From: Blautia wexlerae
Lineage (GTDB): Bacteria > Bacillota > Clostridia > Lachnospirales > Lachnospiraceae
Direction of reading: 5' to 3'
Length of the DNA stretch: 64,000 nt
Assembly (NCBI RefSeq): GCF_013300825.1
Contig: NZ_JAAIMY010000002.1
Coordinates: forward strand, 140,571 to 204,570
Below the pieces are notes generated by a model that was not told the DNA's origin, did not search any database, and saw only the letters and a program-made list of their open reading frames with translations. Shown in pieces: positions 28,245 through 36,408 of the stretch. The position numbers and the translations under genes were made by a program. Every line of letters starts with the position of its first letter. Position 1 is the first letter of the stretch.

Positions 28245-28978
28245 GTGAACAGATAGAAGGACGTAACGCAGTCCTGGAAGCCTTTCGTTCCGGCAAATGT
28301 GTAGATAAGCTTTTTATCCTGGACGGATGCCAGGACGGACCGGTCCGCACTATTGCCAGAGAGGCAAGAAAAAAAGATACGATTATTAACTATGTGGAAA
28401 AAGAACGTCTGGATCAGTTAAGCGAGACAGGCGCACATCAGGGCGTAATCGCTCAGGTGGCAGCCTATGAATATGCAAGTGTAGAAGATATTCTTGCGAA
28501 GGCAAAGGAAAAAGGAGAAGATCCCTTTATCTTTATCCTGGATAATATTGAGGATCCTCATAATCTTGGTGCGATCATCCGTACAGCAAACCTTGCAGGT
28601 GCACATGGGGTGATTATTCCCAAGAGAAGAGCAGTTGGCCTGACTTCCACAGTTGCCAAGACTTCAGCAGGTGCATTAAACTATACACCTGTTGCAAAGG
28701 TTACCAATCTGGGACATACCATCGATGAACTGAAAGAACAGGGCATGTGGTTTGTATGTGCGGATATGGGCGGTGAAACCATGTACAATCTTAACCTGAC
28801 AGGTCCGATCGGCGTAGTGATCGGCAATGAAGGTGAAGGTGTAAGCAGACTGATCCGTGAGAAGTGTGATTTCGTGGCATCTATTCCTATGAAAGGTGAC
28901 ATTGATTCCCTCAATGCATCTGTGGCAGCCGGAGTACTTGGATATGAGATTGTACGTCAGAGACTGCAGAAGAAATAA
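28241..28978 (+). CDS. rlmB: 23S rRNA (guanosine-2'-O)-methyltransferase, TrmH/SpoU family
   Basis: A 245-residue SPOUT methyltransferase that methylates a 23S rRNA guanosine ribose (G2251 in E. coli). The N-terminal RNA-binding domain starts 'EGRNAVLEAFRSG'. The trefoil-knot motifs are 'ILDNIEDPHNLGAIIRTA' (motif 1), 'IVIGNEGEGVSRL'-type (motif 2), and 'IPMKGDIDSLNASVAAGVLGYE' (motif 3). It starts four bases before the mrnC stop. Confidence 0.94.
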   Translation: MSEQIEGRNAVLEAFRSGKCVDKLFILDGCQDGPVRTIAREARKKDTIINYVEKERLDQLSETGAHQGVIAQVAAYEYASVEDILAKAKEKGEDPFIFILDNIEDPHNLGAIIRTANLAGAHGVIIPKRRAVGLTSTVAKTSAGALNYTPVAKVTNLGHTIDELKEQGMWFVCADMGGETMYNLNLTGPIGVVIGNEGEGVSRLIREKCDFVASIPMKGDIDSLNASVAAGVLGYEIVRQRLQKK

Positions 28979-29061
28979 AATTATTCCACAATATTGTTAT
29001 GTTATAAGAAGCCCTCTGGGCGAATGATAGAGATTTTCAGAAAAACGGAAGGGTTAAATTG

Positions 29062-29661
29062 ATGAAACAGTATGACGGAATTAAAGATGAAGAATTAATT
29101 TCCCGTTTCAAAAACGGGGAATCAGAAATCCTCGACTATTTGATGGAGAAATACAAGAGCATGGTCCGCAAAAAAGCAAGGACTATGTTCCTGATAGGCG
29201 GGGAGAACGATGATTTGATACAGGAAGGTATGATCGGACTGTTTAAGGCAGTCCGCGATTACCAGCCGGACAGAGATGCTGCATTTCAGACCTTTGCCAG
29301 TATATGTGTGGACAGACAGATCTACAACGCCATCCAGAGTTCCAACAGGCAGAAACACCAGCCGCTGAATTCCTATATTTCTCTCAGCGAACAGGATGGG
29401 GAAAATGAAGAACATCTTGGAGATAACTGGGGAGAGAACCCGGAGTCTATTATTATTGACCAAGAGAATCTCCAGGATCTGGAGCAGGAGATAACAGCAA
29501 CGTTAAGTCCAATGGAGAACCAGGTTCTTGAATATTATCTGGCAGGAAACGGATACGGAGAGATTGCCCGGATCATGGGAAAAACACCCAAGTCCATAGA
29601 TAATGCATTACAGCGCATCCGAACCAAAATCAGAGAGCAGTTGGAACAATATCAAAAATAG
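29062..29661 (+). CDS. sigH: RNA polymerase sigma-H type factor (Spo0H)
   Basis: A 199-residue sigma-70 family factor. Region 2 carries 'EILDYLMEKYKSMVRKKAR' and 'DDLIQEGMIGLFKAVRDYQPDRDAAFQTFASICVDRQIYNAIQ'-like sequence, with the region 4 helix-turn-helix in 'LSPMENQVLEYYLAGNGYGEIARIMGKTPKSIDNALQRI'. Size and its place after rlmB match Spo0H, which drives early sporulation and transition-state genes. The start at ATG 29062 fits a GGAAGGG site eight bases upstream. A TTG three bases earlier is less likely. Confidence 0.9.
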   Translation: MKQYDGIKDEELISRFKNGESEILDYLMEKYKSMVRKKARTMFLIGGENDDLIQEGMIGLFKAVRDYQPDRDAAFQTFASICVDRQIYNAIQSSNRQKHQPLNSYISLSEQDGENEEHLGDNWGENPESIIIDQENLQDLEQEITATLSPMENQVLEYYLAGNGYGEIARIMGKTPKSIDNALQRIRTKIREQLEQYQK

Positions 29662-29714
29662 AAAGATATCTGTATAAAACCAAAAAATAAAAATCAAAAA
29701 GTTAAAAATAGGGA

Positions 29715-29743
29715 TTGACAATACAAATAAGTTCTGGTAATAT
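29715..29743 (+). promoter_or_regulatory. Promoter for tRNA-Thr
   Basis: TTGACA, 17-base spacer, TAATAT, ending 31 bases before the tRNA. Confidence 0.8.
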
Positions 29744-29774
29744 AGCTAAATGTGAGCGGTAAATCCGACACAAT

Positions 29775-29846
29775 GCTGATGTGGCTCAGAGGTAGAGCAC
29801 TTCCTTGGTAAGGAAGGGGTCACGGGTTCAATTCCCGTCATCAGCT
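29775..29846 (+). tRNA. tRNA-Thr, anticodon GGT
   Basis: A complete 72-base cloverleaf: 7-bp acceptor stem (GCTGATG with CATCAGC), anticodon stem CTTCC/GGAAG around the loop TTGGTAA, which gives anticodon GGT, and a T-arm with GGTTCAATTCC. CCA is not encoded. The 3' end is a typical integration target, and the DNA beyond it is accessory in character. Confidence 0.97.
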
Positions 29847-29894
29847 TGATAAGAATGGCTTATTTACTGGGTTTGTGAGGTGCCAGTAAATCAA

Positions 29895-29916
29895 AGTTAC
29901 TCAAAAAGTTACTCAA
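29895..29916 (+). repeat. Tandem direct repeat AGTTACTCAA behind tRNA-Thr
   Basis: Two exact copies of AGTTACTCAA at 29895-29904 and 29907-29916, 12 bases apart, about 50 bases past the tRNA 3' end. They resemble arm-type integrase sites, but no integrase gene remains nearby. Confidence 0.5.
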
Positions 29917-29917
29917 G

Positions 29918-29950
29918 ATAATCAGGACATAGGTTCTGATTATTTTTTGT
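29918..29950 (+). terminator. Terminator after tRNA-Thr
   Basis: A 10-bp AT-rich stem (29918-29927 with 29934-29943, one wobble) followed by TTTTTT. Confidence 0.75.
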
Positions 29951-30167
29951 GCAATTTGCAGTTCCGGGATACTGCTCAGAATTGCAGTTTTTGTACTGAG
30001 ACTCTTCCTATTCCTGAAATAATGATTTTAGGATGATATACTCGAATAAACCCAGTATTATTTTATAAACTTCTAAGAACTGTTTGTACTTCCAGAATGA
30101 CAAGAGATATGTTATACTTACAGTGTTGTCCAACCGATACCCGGCAACGGGAGGAGGTGAAGTCTAT

Positions 30168-30257
30168 ATGGAGAATCTTGCTATTTCTTTTCTTGTCTCC
30201 TTTATGGCAAGCATAGCCGCCTATTATGTTTGCAAATGGTTAGACGGAGATAAGTAG
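30168..30257 (+). CDS. Fst-like type I toxin, 29-residue hydrophobic peptide
   Basis: A very small frame that encodes 29 residues: short acidic start, one membrane helix ('AISFLVSFMASIAAYYV'), then a charged tail 'CKWLDGDK'. A perfect AGGAGGTGA site ends seven bases before the ATG, and a small CCCG/CGGG hairpin sits just upstream of it. Size, single helix and charged C-terminus match the Fst/par family of type I toxins, which damage the membrane when the antisense RNA is lost. The surrounding direct repeats, shared terminator and convergent promoter complete the par layout. The function is inferred from architecture, not from a database match. Confidence 0.75.
   Translation: MENLAISFLVSFMASIAAYYVCKWLDGDK
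30177..30192 (+). repeat. Direct repeat DRa at the toxin start (second copy DRb at 30357-30372)
   Basis: Sixteen identical bases (CTTGCTATTTCTTTTC) occur here and exactly 180 bases downstream. The copies extend to an ATGGA on the left in both (30168 and 30352), with a four-base gap in the second. Because the two RNAs run in opposite directions, the repeat lets the antisense RNA pair with the toxin mRNA at its start codon, as in pAD1 par. Confidence 0.8.
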
Positions 30258-30294
30258 GGCAATACTAACCTGGCAGTTTCTTGTCTGCCATAAA

Positions 30295-30376
30295 AAATAA
30301 GAAGAAGCCCCCAGTATTCGCACTACTGAGGGCTTCATTCTTTTTGTCTACATGGACTTGCTATTTCTTTTCGCCT
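30295..30376 (-). ncRNA. Candidate antisense antitoxin RNA of the Fst-like locus
   Basis: An RNA of about 80 bases is expected from the minus-strand promoter at 30383-30411 to the terminator at 30336-30304. Near its 5' end it carries the complement of DRa/DRb, including the ATGGA of the toxin start. Its 3' part is complementary to the toxin mRNA terminator region. Ends are estimated from promoter and terminator positions. Confidence 0.7.
30304..30345. terminator. Bidirectional terminator shared by toxin mRNA and antitoxin RNA
   Basis: A 13-base stem (30304-30316 with 30324-30336, one mismatch) with a 7-base loop. T-rich tracts follow on both strands (TTTTT at 30341-30345 on +, and the complement of AAAAAATAA before it on -). 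Confidence 0.85.
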
Positions 30377-30382
30377 ACTGGC

Positions 30383-30411
30383 ATTATAGCATATGCAGAT
30401 CAGGAAATCAA
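30383..30411 (-). promoter_or_regulatory. Antitoxin RNA promoter
   Basis: On the minus strand: TTGATT, 17-base spacer, perfect TATAAT. It points back at the toxin gene and is stronger than any toxin promoter visible upstream, as expected for an antitoxin. Confidence 0.8.
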
Positions 30412-30488
30412 TATGCAAGTGATTCTGAAACATTCTGAAACAAATAAAAAAGAGTAAACTATCTCCTTGGTTTATGCCTTATTTTTCG

Positions 30489-30998
30489 TTAATATTCACC
30501 AATGTCGAACAGCTCGTCAAAGGTTATCTTCAGATTCGGAAACATAACCAGATGTAAATCTTCTTTATTCTGGGCTGTGACAGTCTTATAAAGATACGGA
30601 TAACCAGTGCCATCTTCTTTGAAATCGAAGAGATAAATCTCTACAGATTTTTTTCTCCAGTCAACGATCCAATACTCAGAGACACCGACCTTGCAATAAA
30701 TATCCATCTTTTCATGTCGATCATATTCTTCTGTGGAATTGGACAAAACTTCCATCACAAAGCGGGGAATGCCAGTGAAAGAAATGTTCTTACGGTCTCT
30801 CAGGTTACAGATGATTGATACGTCAGGAATGATTACTTTATCATCATTTTCGCGCCATTCATACTGAACACCATCACCAAAGACACGACATAAGCTATCG
30901 TTGATTTGGCTGCCGATCTTGATGACAAAGTTATTGATAACCATAGAATGTTCTAGGTACGTTTTACTTAAATCTTCAATTGGTAGTGCATTACTCAT
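30489..30998 (-). CDS. Uma2-family (DUF820) PD-(D/E)XK endonuclease-like protein
   Basis: A 169-residue protein of the Uma2 family. The conserved nuclease-like core is visible: 'IIPDVSIICN' with the acidic residue, 'PRFVMEVLS' giving the E-x-x pattern, and 'EKMDIYCKVGVSEYWIVDWRK' with the later lysine/glutamate region. The family is widespread in mobile and accessory DNA; its biological role is not settled. It stands alone between the toxin locus and glnS, facing the other way, and is probably part of the island behind tRNA-Thr. Confidence 0.88.
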   Translation of the reverse strand: MSNALPIEDLSKTYLEHSMVINNFVIKIGSQINDSLCRVFGDGVQYEWRENDDKVIIPDVSIICNLRDRKNISFTGIPRFVMEVLSNSTEEYDRHEKMDIYCKVGVSEYWIVDWRKKSVEIYLFDFKEDGTGYPYLYKTVTAQNKEDLHLVMFPNLKITFDELFDIGEY

Positions 30999-31128
30999 AT
31001 TGCCGCACCTCCTTGATATGTTGATATAATTATAATATTTTGCAAGATGTTAGTCAAGGATATGAGCTGCTGAAAGAGAGTGCAGATGAGTCTGAGAAAT
31101 ATAAGGCCTGTCACTGTTGTGTAAACGG

Positions 31129-31157
31129 TTGACAGATGGAATTTCCAATGATAATAT
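31129..31157 (+). promoter_or_regulatory. Promoter for glnS
   Basis: TTGACA, 17-base spacer, TAATAT with an extended TG upstream. It is 92 bases before the start codon. No T-box element (no conserved GGTGG block) is visible in the leader. Confidence 0.8.
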
Positions 31158-31249
31158 AAATTCATTCGACATAAAAAATATTCAGTTGTATTTTTTATAT
31201 ATAGATGTGTGAAAAAACAGTATAAAATACGACAACAGGAGGGAAGAAG

Positions 31250-32917
31250 ATGGAGAACGAAACAGTTTCCAAAAATTTTATTGAGAATATCATTGATAAA
31301 GATTTAGCAGAGGGTGTTTATGACACCGTGCATACACGTTTCCCACCGGAACCGAATGGATATCTTCATATCGGTCATGCCAAATCTATTCTTTTAAACT
31401 ATGGCCTTGCACAGGAATATAACGGTAAATTCAACATGCGTTTTGACGACACAAACCCGACCAAAGAAAAGAGCGAGTTTGTAGAATCCATCAAGGCAGA
31501 TATTAAATGGCTGGGTGCAGACTGGGAAGACAGACTGTTTTTTGCATCTGATTATTTCGGACAGATGTATGAAGCAGCTGTAAAGCTGATCCAGAAAGGC
31601 AAAGCCTATGTATGTGACCTGACTGCAGATCAGATTCGCGAATACCGCGGAACTCTTACAGAGCCAGGTAAAGAAAGCCCATATAGAAACAGAAGTGTAG
31701 AAGAGAACCTGCAGCTTTTCGAAGAGATGAAAGAAGGCAAATATGCAGACGGAGAGAAAGTGCTCCGTGCCAAGATCGATATGGCATCTCCGAATATGAA
31801 TATGCGTGACCCGGTTATCTATCGTGTTGCTCATATGACACACCACAGAACCGGTGACACATGGTGCATCTATCCAATGTACGATTTCGCTCATCCTATC
31901 GAAGATGCCATCGAGGGAATCACACATTCCATCTGTACCCTGGAGTTTGAGGATCACAGACCGTTGTATGACTGGGTTGTAAAAGAACTGGAATATCCGC
32001 AGCCACCGAAGCAGATCGAGTTTGCAAAACTGTATCTGACAAATGTAGTTACAGGTAAACGTTATATCAAGAAACTGGTAGAGGAAGGCATCGTAGACGG
32101 ATGGGATGATCCGCGTCTGGTCTCCATCGCAGCACTGCGCCGCCGTGGATTTACACCGGAATCCATTAAAATGTTTGTGGAGCTCTGTGGCGTATCTAAG
32201 GCAAACAGCTCTGTTGACTATGCAATGCTTGAATACTGCATCCGTGAGGATCTGAAACTGAAACGTCCACGTCTGATGGCTGTTCTTGATCCGATCAAGC
32301 TTGTGATAGATAATTATCCGGAAGGCGAAGTAGAATATCTGGAAGCTCCGAACAATATGGAGAATGAAGAACTGGGAACCCGTAAAATACCGTTTGGCAG
32401 AGAACTCTATATTGAGAGAGAAGACTTTATGGTAGATCCGCCTAAGAAATATAAGAGAATGTTCCCAGGTACAGAGGTTCGTCTTATGAACGCATATTTT
32501 GTAACCTGTACAGGATATGAAGCTGATGAAGATGGAACTGTACGTGTTGTGCATTGTACTTATGACCCTGCAACAAAGGGTGGCAATGCACCGGATGGCA
32601 GAAAAGTAAAAGGAACCATTCACTGGGTGGAAGCAAGCCAGGCAGGAAAAGCAGAAGTACGTCTCTATGAGAATATTGTAGATGAGGAAAAAGGCGTATA
32701 TAATAAAGAGGATGGTTCTCTGAACGTAAATCCGAATTCTCTGACAAAAGTTACCGCGTATGTAGAGCCTGCACTTATGGAAGCAAAAGGCTATGACAGC
32801 TTCCAGTTTGTAAGAACAGGATTTTTCTGCGCAGATATCCATGACTCCAAAGAAGGTGCACCGATATTCAACCGTATCGTGTCTCTGAAGAGCTCATTTA
32901 AACTTCCGAAAGCATAA
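31250..32917 (+). CDS. glnS: Glutaminyl-tRNA synthetase
   Basis: A 555-residue class Ic synthetase that charges tRNA-Gln directly. HIGH lies in '[15 protein letters not shown]' (residues about 29-43), '[10 protein letters not shown]' follows, and '[18 protein letters not shown]' marks GlnRS. The KMSKS-equivalent loop reads '[11 protein letters not shown]' rather than the usual VMSKR. The C-terminal anticodon-binding beta barrels are complete ('[12 protein letters not shown]'). The presence of glnS means this cell need not rely on the Glu-tRNA(Gln) amidation route for glutamine, although both can coexist. Confidence 0.97.
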   Translation: MENETVSKNFIENIIDKDLAEGVYDTVHTRFPPEPNGYLHIGHAKSILLNYGLAQEYNGKFNMRFDDTNPTKEKSEFVESIKADIKWLGADWEDRLFFASDYFGQMYEAAVKLIQKGKAYVCDLTADQIREYRGTLTEPGKESPYRNRSVEENLQLFEEMKEGKYADGEKVLRAKIDMASPNMNMRDPVIYRVAHMTHHRTGDTWCIYPMYDFAHPIEDAIEGITHSICTLEFEDHRPLYDWVVKELEYPQPPKQIEFAKLYLTNVVTGKRYIKKLVEEGIVDGWDDPRLVSIAALRRRGFTPESIKMFVELCGVSKANSSVDYAMLEYCIREDLKLKRPRLMAVLDPIKLVIDNYPEGEVEYLEAPNNMENEELGTRKIPFGRELYIEREDFMVDPPKKYKRMFPGTEVRLMNAYFVTCTGYEADEDGTVRVVHCTYDPATKGGNAPDGRKVKGTIHWVEASQAGKAEVRLYENIVDEEKGVYNKEDGSLNVNPNSLTKVTAYVEPALMEAKGYDSFQFVRTGFFCADIHDSKEGAPIFNRIVSLKSSFKLPKA

Positions 32918-32947
32918 TGAGACTGGATTGGTAAGATAATCAGAATA

Positions 32948-33003
32948 AAAAGGGAATGTTGCTTTTACGATTGTACAATCGTGAAGCAACATTCCCTTTT
33001 GGC
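32948..33003. terminator. Strong bidirectional terminator between glnS and the acidic protein gene
   Basis: A 17-bp perfect stem (32948-32964 with 32984-33000) whose loop holds a further 16-base perfect palindrome. A and T tracts on the two sides serve both strands. Confidence 0.9.
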
Positions 33004-33035
33004 TACGTTACTGTGAACAGAGTGAACACTAACGT

Positions 33036-33449
33036 TTATTCTTCAGATTCAGATGCAGTGTCCATAGTCTCTTCAAAAGTCTCAGGTTCATCGGCATCTT
33101 CTTCCTCTTCTGCATCTTTAATCTCAACTTCAGCAGCTTTATCGGAAGACTTCTCAGAATTGTCTGTATCAGCAGTTTCTTCAGATTCTTCGCTTTCGGT
33201 GTCATCTGTTGCAGACTGTTCGCCTGTATGTTCCCAAGACTGGAAATCTTCGGCAGGTTCCTGCTCTTCTTTAGCGGTTTCCTTTTCATCAGTCAGATCG
33301 AAATCATCAAAGTCATCTTCAAAATCAAAATCCTCTTTACAGGATCCTTTTTTTGCAATAAGGGCAGCTACAGCGCCGGCAGCAACTGCTGTAAGGGCAC
33401 CAACTGCAACATATCCCCAGTATTTATTAATTTTAGCCATGATAATCAT
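33036..33449 (-). CDS. Membrane-anchored acidic protein, unknown function
   Basis: Up to 137 residues. A hydrophobic segment near the start ('WGYVAVGALTAVAAGAVAALIA') resembles a membrane anchor. The rest is very rich in Glu, Asp, Ser and Thr and likely disordered. AAGGAG lies three bases before the first ATG and twelve before a second one at 33440 ('MAKINKY'), so the true start is uncertain. No family is recognised. A similar anchor-plus-acidic-tail design occurs at 43.2 kb. Confidence 0.75.
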   Translation of the reverse strand: MIIMAKINKYWGYVAVGALTAVAAGAVAALIAKKGSCKEDFDFEDDFDDFDLTDEKETAKEEQEPAEDFQSWEHTGEQSATDDTESEESEETADTDNSEKSSDKAAEVEIKDAEEEEDADEPETFEETMDTASESEE

Positions 33450-33660
33450 AAACTCCTTTCTGATATTCTCCTATTTTTGACAGCGGATCAGGATAAAAAT
33501 ATCTTTTGCACCTGACCTCATTTTATTCAGCTATAGGTTATTGTTATTTTAATACTTTTCAGATAAAAAGAAAAGCAAAATTTTTATGGAAAGAGTTAAT
33601 GAAAGCAGTTGCATACCAAAAAGATACAAGGTATACTATGACAGGAAAGAAGAGGTTATT

Positions 33661-34254
33661 ATGAAGAAAATTATTTTGGCGTCTGCCTCACCCAGACGAA
33701 AAGAACTACTGGAACGGGCAGGTGTGGATTTTGAAGTGATGCCTGCATCAGGCGAGGAGAAACGTATCTCAGATGATCCTGGAAAGGCAGTGAAACAACT
33801 GGCTTCAGACAAAGCTGCTTCTGTTACTGCCGTTGTGAAAGAAAGCGCAGACGGAACAATTGTGATTGGATCTGACACAGTGGTAGTGTTTGAGAATAAG
33901 ATTCTTGGCAAACCTCAGGATACAGAGGATGCAGTGAATACATTAAAGAAACTTCAGGCAAATACTCATCAGGTATATACAGGCGTTTCTGTATGGGAAA
34001 AGAAGGAGGATGTCTGGACAGAACATACTTTTTATGAAAGTACAGATGTGACTTTTTATCCGGTTTCAGATGAAGAAATCAGAGAGTATGTTGCTACAGG
34101 AGAGCCTATGGATAAGGCTGGGAGTTATGGCATCCAGGGGCTTTTCGGAATTTATGTAAAGGGAATCTGCGGAGATTACAATAATGTGGTAGGACTCCCG
34201 ATTGCCAGATTATTTTATGAAATGAAGAAATCAGGAATTGACTTAAGAGGATGA
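33661..34254 (+). CDS. Maf-like nucleotide pyrophosphatase
   Basis: A 197-residue Maf protein, which hydrolyses nucleoside triphosphates such as dTTP, UTP or modified nucleotides and helps keep pools clean. 'ILASASPRRKELLERAG' is the signature start, followed by 'DTVVVFENKILGKPQD' and 'DKAGSYGIQGLFGIYVKGICGDYNNVVGLP'-type motifs. The start is set at ATG 33661, where the family begins; the frame is open 75 bases further upstream but that part does not match. It begins a run of three closely spaced phosphatase genes. Confidence 0.93.
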   Translation: MKKIILASASPRRKELLERAGVDFEVMPASGEEKRISDDPGKAVKQLASDKAASVTAVVKESADGTIVIGSDTVVVFENKILGKPQDTEDAVNTLKKLQANTHQVYTGVSVWEKKEDVWTEHTFYESTDVTFYPVSDEEIREYVATGEPMDKAGSYGIQGLFGIYVKGICGDYNNVVGLPIARLFYEMKKSGIDLRG

Positions 34255-34260
34255 CAAAAG

Positions 34261-34926
34261 ATGATTAAAGCATGTATATTTGATTTGGATGGAACACTGG
34301 CTGATACGCTGGATTCCATGGCTTATGTGACTAACATTATTATGGAAAAATTCGGGCTGAAAACACTTCCGGTGGATAATTTCAGATATTACAGCGGTGA
34401 AGGGGCAAATATGCTGATCCGCCGTGCACTTAAGGATGCGGGGGATCCGGAACTCAGTCATTATGACGAGGGACAGAAGCTTTACAGAGAAATGTTTGAA
34501 GCAGATCCGATGTATAAAGTAGTTCCTTATAAGGGAATGCCGGAAACTTTAAAAAAATTGAAAGAACATGGAATGAAGCTGGCAGTCTGCTCAAATAAAC
34601 CTCATCCTGCAGCCGTGAAAGTGATTTCGCAGCTTTTCGGCGGGGAATTTGATATGGTAGTCGGTCAGAGCGAAGCAATCCGCAGGAAACCGGCACCTGA
34701 TGGGCCGCTTATGGTTGCGGAGAAATTTGGCGTAAAACCGGAAGAATGTATGTATGTGGGAGATACAAGTACAGATATGAAAACAGGTAAAGCCGCAGGA
34801 ATGTTTACAGTAGGTGCACTCTGGGGCTTTCGTGACCAAAAGGAACTGAATGAGAATGGCGCAGATCTTGTCGCTGAGAAACCGACAGATCTGGTAAAGA
34901 TTTGCGAGGAACATGGAAATGATTAA
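34261..34926 (+). CDS. HAD-superfamily phosphatase, phosphoglycolate phosphatase-like
   Basis: A 221-residue HAD hydrolase of the Gph/PgmB type. Motif I 'FDLDGTLADT' gives the nucleophile aspartate, motif II is the serine in 'LAVCSNKPH', and motifs III-IV are 'RKPAPDG' and 'MYVGDTSTDMKTG'. The alpha-helical cap between motifs I and II fits phosphoglycolate phosphatase-like enzymes. The substrate is not certain. It starts six bases after maf and overlaps the next gene. Confidence 0.9.
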   Translation: MIKACIFDLDGTLADTLDSMAYVTNIIMEKFGLKTLPVDNFRYYSGEGANMLIRRALKDAGDPELSHYDEGQKLYREMFEADPMYKVVPYKGMPETLKKLKEHGMKLAVCSNKPHPAAVKVISQLFGGEFDMVVGQSEAIRRKPAPDGPLMVAEKFGVKPEECMYVGDTSTDMKTGKAAGMFTVGALWGFRDQKELNENGADLVAEKPTDLVKICEEHGND

Positions 34927-35722
34927 GCTGGTTGCAAGTGATCTGGATGGAACGTTGCTTTTACATAAGGCACAGTCTCTGCCTGAAGAAATTTTTTCGC
35001 TGATCAGGCAGTTAGAGGAACTGGGGATTATGTTTGTGGCAGCCAGTGGAAGACAATATCCGAATATGACAAAGCTGTTTGCGCCTGTTGCTTCAGAGAT
35101 TTCCTATATTTCGGAGAATGGTGCACTGGCAGTAGATCATGGTAAGGTGCTGTATCAGGATTCTTTTGACAGAAAGCTGGCAAGGGAGATCATCTCTGCG
35201 ATCATGGAAAAGAAAGATGCCGAGTTTACCTGTTCGGCAAAGGATTACCACTATCTGATGCCGAAGACAGAGAGATTTCATAATCACATGCTATATGAAG
35301 TAAAAAATGAGTGCAGATTTGTAAACAGTATGGAAGAAATGACTGATCCGATTATGAAGCTGGCTGTATTTGAACCGGCCGGTCTTACAGAGGAGTCTGT
35401 GAAATACTGGACTGGCAGGTTTGGAAAAGACTGTGTTGTTGTCACTTCAGGAAATGAATGGATCGATTTTATTCCTTTTGGCACAAACAAGGCAAAGGGA
35501 ATCAGAGAATATCAGAAGCGATATCATATTTCGCCGGAAGAATGTATTGCATTTGGTGATGAATATAATGATATAGAGATGCTTAAAGCAGTAAAATACG
35601 GTTTTGCCATGGAGCATTCCAAGGAGGGGGTACGGGCGGCTGCGTCCTGCATAACGAAACGAGTTGAACCGGTCCTTGAGAAACTGATCCGGGCAAAGGG
35701 AAAGATTGAGGAGGTAATTTGA
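34919..35722 (+). CDS. Cof-type HAD hydrolase (sugar phosphatase-like)
   Basis: A 267-residue HAD protein with a C2 cap, in the Cof/YidA group of sugar-phosphate phosphatases. Motif I 'ASDLDGTLLL', motif II 'AASGRQY', motif III lysine in 'GTNKAKGI', and motif IV 'AFGDEYNDIEML' are all intact. Two ATGs are near the start; 34919 is chosen because GAGGA lies eight bases before it, against two for 34913. The overlap with the upstream phosphatase indicates translational coupling. Confidence 0.9.
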   Translation: MIKLVASDLDGTLLLHKAQSLPEEIFSLIRQLEELGIMFVAASGRQYPNMTKLFAPVASEISYISENGALAVDHGKVLYQDSFDRKLAREIISAIMEKKDAEFTCSAKDYHYLMPKTERFHNHMLYEVKNECRFVNSMEEMTDPIMKLAVFEPAGLTEESVKYWTGRFGKDCVVVTSGNEWIDFIPFGTNKAKGIREYQKRYHISPEECIAFGDEYNDIEMLKAVKYGFAMEHSKEGVRAAASCITKRVEPVLEKLIRAKGKIEEVI

Positions 35723-35723
35723 A

Positions 35724-35981
35724 ATGTTTACAGAAGAATGTATTAATACGTTTCTTGAAAATCAGGAGCAGCTTTTTCCACAGCCGGTAGCAGAATCATA
35801 TGAGGCAGCGGAAGCATTCCTTGAGGACTGTATGGCACAGGTTGTGGATTCTATTGAAGAAGTGAGAGAATATCTGGAAGAAGCAGGCGCTGATGTAGAC
35901 GGAATGTCGGATGAAGAGCTGGAGGATGCAAGTGAAGTATTTGCATTGCCGGATGGAAAATATCTGATTGTAGAGGGATAA
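35724..35981 (+). CDS. Small acidic conserved protein, unknown function
   Basis: An 85-residue protein, strongly acidic and mostly helical, ending with the compact motif 'FALPDGKYLIVEG'. It has no signal peptide or membrane segment. It follows the Cof-type phosphatase by one base, with a GAGGTAATTTG site before the ATG, so it belongs to that operon. No domain is recognised from the sequence itself. Confidence 0.75.
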   Translation: MFTEECINTFLENQEQLFPQPVAESYEAAEAFLEDCMAQVVDSIEEVREYLEEAGADVDGMSDEELEDASEVFALPDGKYLIVEG

Positions 35982-36408
35982 AATTCTCAGGATATATACA
36001 AAATACATAGCTGATTCAGCAAAGCAGGCTGTGAGTATCAGCAGAAAAAGATGCAGGGCGGTCCCTGAGTATCGGAGCAAAGTAAAATCTGGTATTCAGG
36101 GGCTGCAATTATTTTCAGGACAATTTTTATATATTTTGAATTACTCTGTCTCTATCTGCCTGAATGATGCAGAGGAAAAAATAAGAGCTGTAGGATAAGA
36201 GGGGACGGAGAAAATACAGATTACATTTTCAAAAAATATAATGCTATAATGGCTTTAAACAGAGCGTAAAAACAATGTTGCAGTCTTTTTGTATCGGGGG
36301 TAGACAGACGGCTGCGAAGGAATTACAGAACTGTGGATATTCAGTGTTTTTACAATGAAATGCTGGATAATCCGTAAATTCTATTATAAAGGAAAAGGAG
36401 GACTACAG
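35982..36408. other. Intergenic stretch with a promoter for the surface protein
   Basis: These 427 bases hold no supportable gene. A promoter-like pair, TTACAT (36221-36226), 18-base spacer, TATAAT (36245-36250), implies a leader of about 150 bases in front of the surface protein. No known riboswitch fold was recognised in that leader. Confidence 0.55.

Noticed and set aside
30999..31249. Possible T-box leader before glnS (and before cysS)
   Set aside because: No conserved T-box block or specifier hairpin with terminator is visible; a plain promoter is present before glnS.
31394..32842. Long open frame (482 codons) on the minus strand, opposite glnS
   Set aside because: It lies fully inside glnS, has no ribosome site, and its translation is rich in Cys, Phe and His without any domain. 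It is a by-product of glnS codon use.
33036..33450. Low-complexity stretches as possible CRISPR or tandem repeats
   Set aside because: They are repeated acidic codons in a protein gene, with no regular repeat-spacer structure. No CRISPR array was seen in the window.
32956..33480. Ser-rich frame on the plus strand opposite the acidic protein gene
   Set aside because: It is the mirror of Glu/Asp-rich codons of the minus-strand gene. The minus gene has a ribosome site and a membrane segment; this one has neither.
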